Shown here: piece by piece, positions 62,084 to 64,000 of the stretch
How positions within the stretch are numbered: the first letter of the stretch is position 1
Layout: the number at the start of each line of letters is the position of its first letter
Assembly (NCBI GenBank): GCA_946811185.2
Contig: OX328108.1
Coordinates: 7,116,456-7,180,455, forward strand
Origin: Hippopus hippopus
Lineage: Eukaryota; Mollusca; Bivalvia; Cardiida; Cardiidae
Direction of reading: 5' to 3'
Length of the DNA: 64,000 nt
Position numbers and translations under genes: made by a program
Notes under the pieces: model-generated
Told to the model about the DNA's origin: nothing
What the model saw: the letters and a program-made list of their open reading frames with translations, nothing else
Database searches by the model: none

Positions 62084-62749
62084 AGATACATCTTTATCGA
62101 GAGTAAACAAAACGCTGTAAAACTTGATAGTGTGTAGAATCTAGTCAGCTGTGTAACAATCGATAAAAAATCGATATAAGGTGTATTGGATAAAGAAACT
62201 CAAGGGATTTGTCTTCCATTTAAAACCGAAACAACCACAGTGATGTCTTTGTGTCTTGGATAGCCTCCAGAGAATGAGCCGAGGCCCGGTAGCTCAGTCA
62301 GAAGCGAGCGGGACTTGAGAACAGGAGGTCGTGGGTTCGATCCCTGGTTCGGCCAATTTCTCTCCGAGGATTGGTGATAGTCATTGCGACAGGATTCATT
62401 CCTCTCCCACAGCTGACAATTGTTTCGACGATGGATATGTGGGAAAGCAGCCAGTGGATTGGAAAGAAAATTGTGCGGAGTACTGGTGAAAGAGACTCTA
62501 GGAAAGCATGGATAGGTGCACTGGCCGCCGCGATATAACTGAAATAGTGTTAGAAACGGCGTTAAACACCATACAATCAATTAATCATATTCAGAGAATG
62601 AAATGCATTTTCTATCCGTCGTAGCCGTGCAACATTGCAACTTCGGGGGCAACATTTGGCATGAGGGTACAAGAAAGATTATAGTTTCATAAAACAAAGA
62701 TGAAATTGGTTAAACAACTGGATGAAAACGGGTAAAAATGCATCTTTAA
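62080..62749 (+). mobile_element. element M, copy 3, with SINE
   Basis: TTAAAGATACATCTTTATCG to AAAAATGCATCTTTAA: inverted termini including TTAA. The body matches copies 1 and 2 on both sides of the SINE. Confidence 0.8.
62278..62591 (+). repeat. tRNA-derived SINE with 10-bp target duplication
   Basis: Reference copy. CCCGGTAGCTCAGTCAGAAG (box A), GTGGGTTCGATCCCTGG (box B), CAATTTCTCTCCGAGGATTG, GACAGGATTCATTCCTCTCC, GAAAGCAGCCAGTGGATTGG, AGCATGGATAGGTGCACTGG, tail CGTTAAACACCATACAATCA. CAGAGAATGA flanks it (62268-62277, 62592-62601). Box A and B suggest a pol III promoter. The 126-codon reverse frame is an artefact. Confidence 0.93.
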
Positions 62750-63195
62750 AAGAAATAAACCGAATTTTGCAAATCCCCTAGAGGATAGCTTGAGAGCGTC
62801 AGTGTGGGAGGGCAATTCAGCAAAATTAAAAAAAAAGCGTGATGAATTGCATCAATATTTCTATTTTGCGTTGAGATAATTTTTTATATTTCCAAGACAA
62901 GCCAGTCCAAAAATAACGTGTGGCAATATTGCCTGCATTTGGATTTCTATCAGATAATATGCAAACGATAATGCCTGCATTAGTAACTTTGTGTTATCTT
63001 TGGAAGGTTTTTCTTTTTTTGTTTGTCGACGCCATTGCAAATTTGACATTTCCAATTTGCACTTTATGTTCATGAATTTTAAAGGGTTATTATTTCCGCT
63101 CTATCTCTACTTGTACAAAAAAGCCGAATCTGGTATTTAGCAAGAACGCATTGTATCTACACTGAAGAGGGTGTTCATACAGAATTTATGTAATT
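62750..63195. other. no feature recognised
   Basis: AT-rich spacer with a 70-codon reverse frame of no known domain. Confidence 0.4.
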
Positions 63196-63467
63196 GAGCC
63201 TTGCTCCGGCAAGAGGGGGCTTAAAGGGGGCTTAATGCATCTCCGTGATGCATTGTACCAGGCAACTCATCACAGATTCATGGATCCATAAAATCCATTT
63301 TTTCATAACAATCCACTGGATCTGGAGATGGGAATGATCCTTTGCGATGCAGAAAATTGACCAATGGCAAAAGGTTTCGACCCATGTCAGCCCGTGCGGA
63401 CTACGCAGGCTGTCATGGGTCGAATTGTGGAGGTGCATTAAGCCCACTTTTCGCAGAGCATAGCTCA
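63196..63467 (-). mobile_element. pal-D, reverse
   Basis: GAGCCTTGCTCCGGCAAGAG with GGGGGCTTAA duplicated (63208-63232), to GCAGAGCATAGCTCA. The hairpin has unpaired changes. Confidence 0.85.
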
Positions 63468-63528
63468 ATCTTAAGTAACTTAGCAGGATGTTATGCATTG
63501 CTCCTTTGAGGAAGCAAAGACAGTATCT

Positions 63529-63792
63529 GAGCGGCGTTCTGGCAAAAGGGGGTTTAATGCGTCCCCGTGATGTATTATACCGAGTCGTAAGTCATCACAT
63601 AGTTATTGGTCCAAAAAATCCATTTTGTTTTGACAACCGACTGAATCATGTGATAGACTGCCGCTTTGAGTTGTAGAAAATTAACCTGTAGCAGAAAGTT
63701 TCGACTTAGGTCAGCTTGCGCAGACTGCGCGGACCTGGGTAGATATTTTTTGTCGCTGCATGAAATCCTCTTTTTCAATGACACGTGGCATC
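63529..63792 (-). mobile_element. pal-D, reverse
   Basis: GAGCGGCGTTCTGGCAAAAG to TTTCAATGACACGTGGCATC. The hairpin AGGTCAGCTTGCGCAGACTG is shortened on its right arm. Confidence 0.8.
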
Positions 63793-64000
63793 AAAACCTC
63801 GATATATATTTAAAAAAAAAAATGTATGTCAGAAGTAAATTTTGAACCAGTCTAAAAATTTTTCTATCGATATACTGTACACCAATCATCGCCTCTATGA
63901 AATTTCCAGATTTCGAGATATGTTGTTAAAGCTACCAAACCATTGTTCTACTGTTAACATTTTTGTTCAGGTGAGCAGCAGGTGGTCCCACCGACCCTCT

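Noticed and set aside
62200..62580. 126-codon minus-strand frame
   Set aside because: Spans a SINE; its conserved-looking residues are the SINE body read backwards, also seen at 10027 and 54196.
63960..63980. Splice-donor-like TTCAGGTGAGC at the window end
   Set aside because: No supporting open frame upstream; the stretch also resembles a common bivalve repeat from memory, so it is not called an exon.

Overview
This window is eukaryotic, non-coding-dominated genomic DNA. It is AT-rich and has no operons, no ribosome binding sites and no long open reading frames. What it holds is a dense layer of short interspersed repeats: palindromic transposon remnants, tRNA-derived SINEs, minisatellites and microsatellites. 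From general familiarity with these repeat types (the foldback unit with a CAGCCTGCGCAGTCC core ending in GAGCCATGCTCTG, and SINEs whose tails read like GGCGTTAAACACCATACAATCA), I infer a marine or freshwater bivalve mollusc, probably heterodont. No database search was possible.

Repeat families are named here for reference. pal-A: about 150-190 bp, ends near GGTCGTATTCACCAACCA, with a CCAAT box on each arm. pal-B: about 210 bp, TTAACCCTTA...CTGCTAA termini, 31-bp-stem GATC-rich hairpin. pal-C: about 228 bp, TTAACCCTTTACCA termini, core hairpin around GAAAATGCTGGTTACCAGC. pal-D: about 260 bp, GAGCCATGCTCTG termini, core CAGCCTGCGC/GCGCAGGCTG. E: about 263 bp, TGGCCTGCAACACGCG termini. F: about 450-570 bp. 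G: about 125 bp shared segment. H, I, J, K, N and P: single-copy elements with inverted ends. M: about 370 bp, TTAAAGATACATC termini. pal-B, pal-C, M and element I all begin and end in TTAA, the target duplicated by piggyBac-type transposases, and they often share one TTAA with a neighbour.

Layout: 0-4.3 kb has pal-B/C/D copies, then a long palindrome and a terminal-inverted-repeat element. 4.36-6.35 kb is a 26-bp minisatellite. 6.4-15 kb is chains of pal-B/pal-C, two copies of F, two pal-A and SINEs. 15-18.4 kb is mostly unrecognised AT-rich DNA. 18.4-25.5 kb is pal-D, E, M and SINE nests. 25.5-36 kb has a 752-bp element with 8-bp target duplications and further pal copies. 36.8-44.3 kb is the most gene-like interval, with several short candidate exons with donor sites and two inverted copies of a promoter-like module (ATAGGGTCTGTAAGTCTCG plus an ETS-type CACTTCCGGGATC). 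One of these lies just upstream of a plausible two-exon minus-strand gene (42799-44219). 45.7-46.45 kb is a 32-bp minisatellite. 47.8-58 kb is nested SINEs, E in D, a 1-kb long-TIR element, a candidate CpG-rich start at 52.0 kb, and SINE/pal insertions with target duplications. 58.2-63.8 kb has a third F copy, pal-C nested in pal-B, a fossil non-LTR reverse transcriptase dissected by pal-B/M/pal-C insertions, and M with a SINE flanked by a 10-bp duplication.

No functional tRNA, rRNA, CRISPR array or intact transposase gene was found. The main biology visible is the mechanics of non-autonomous transposons: chained TTAA insertion, nesting, hairpin arms that change together, and hairpin loss. 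A few candidate exons need transcript evidence.
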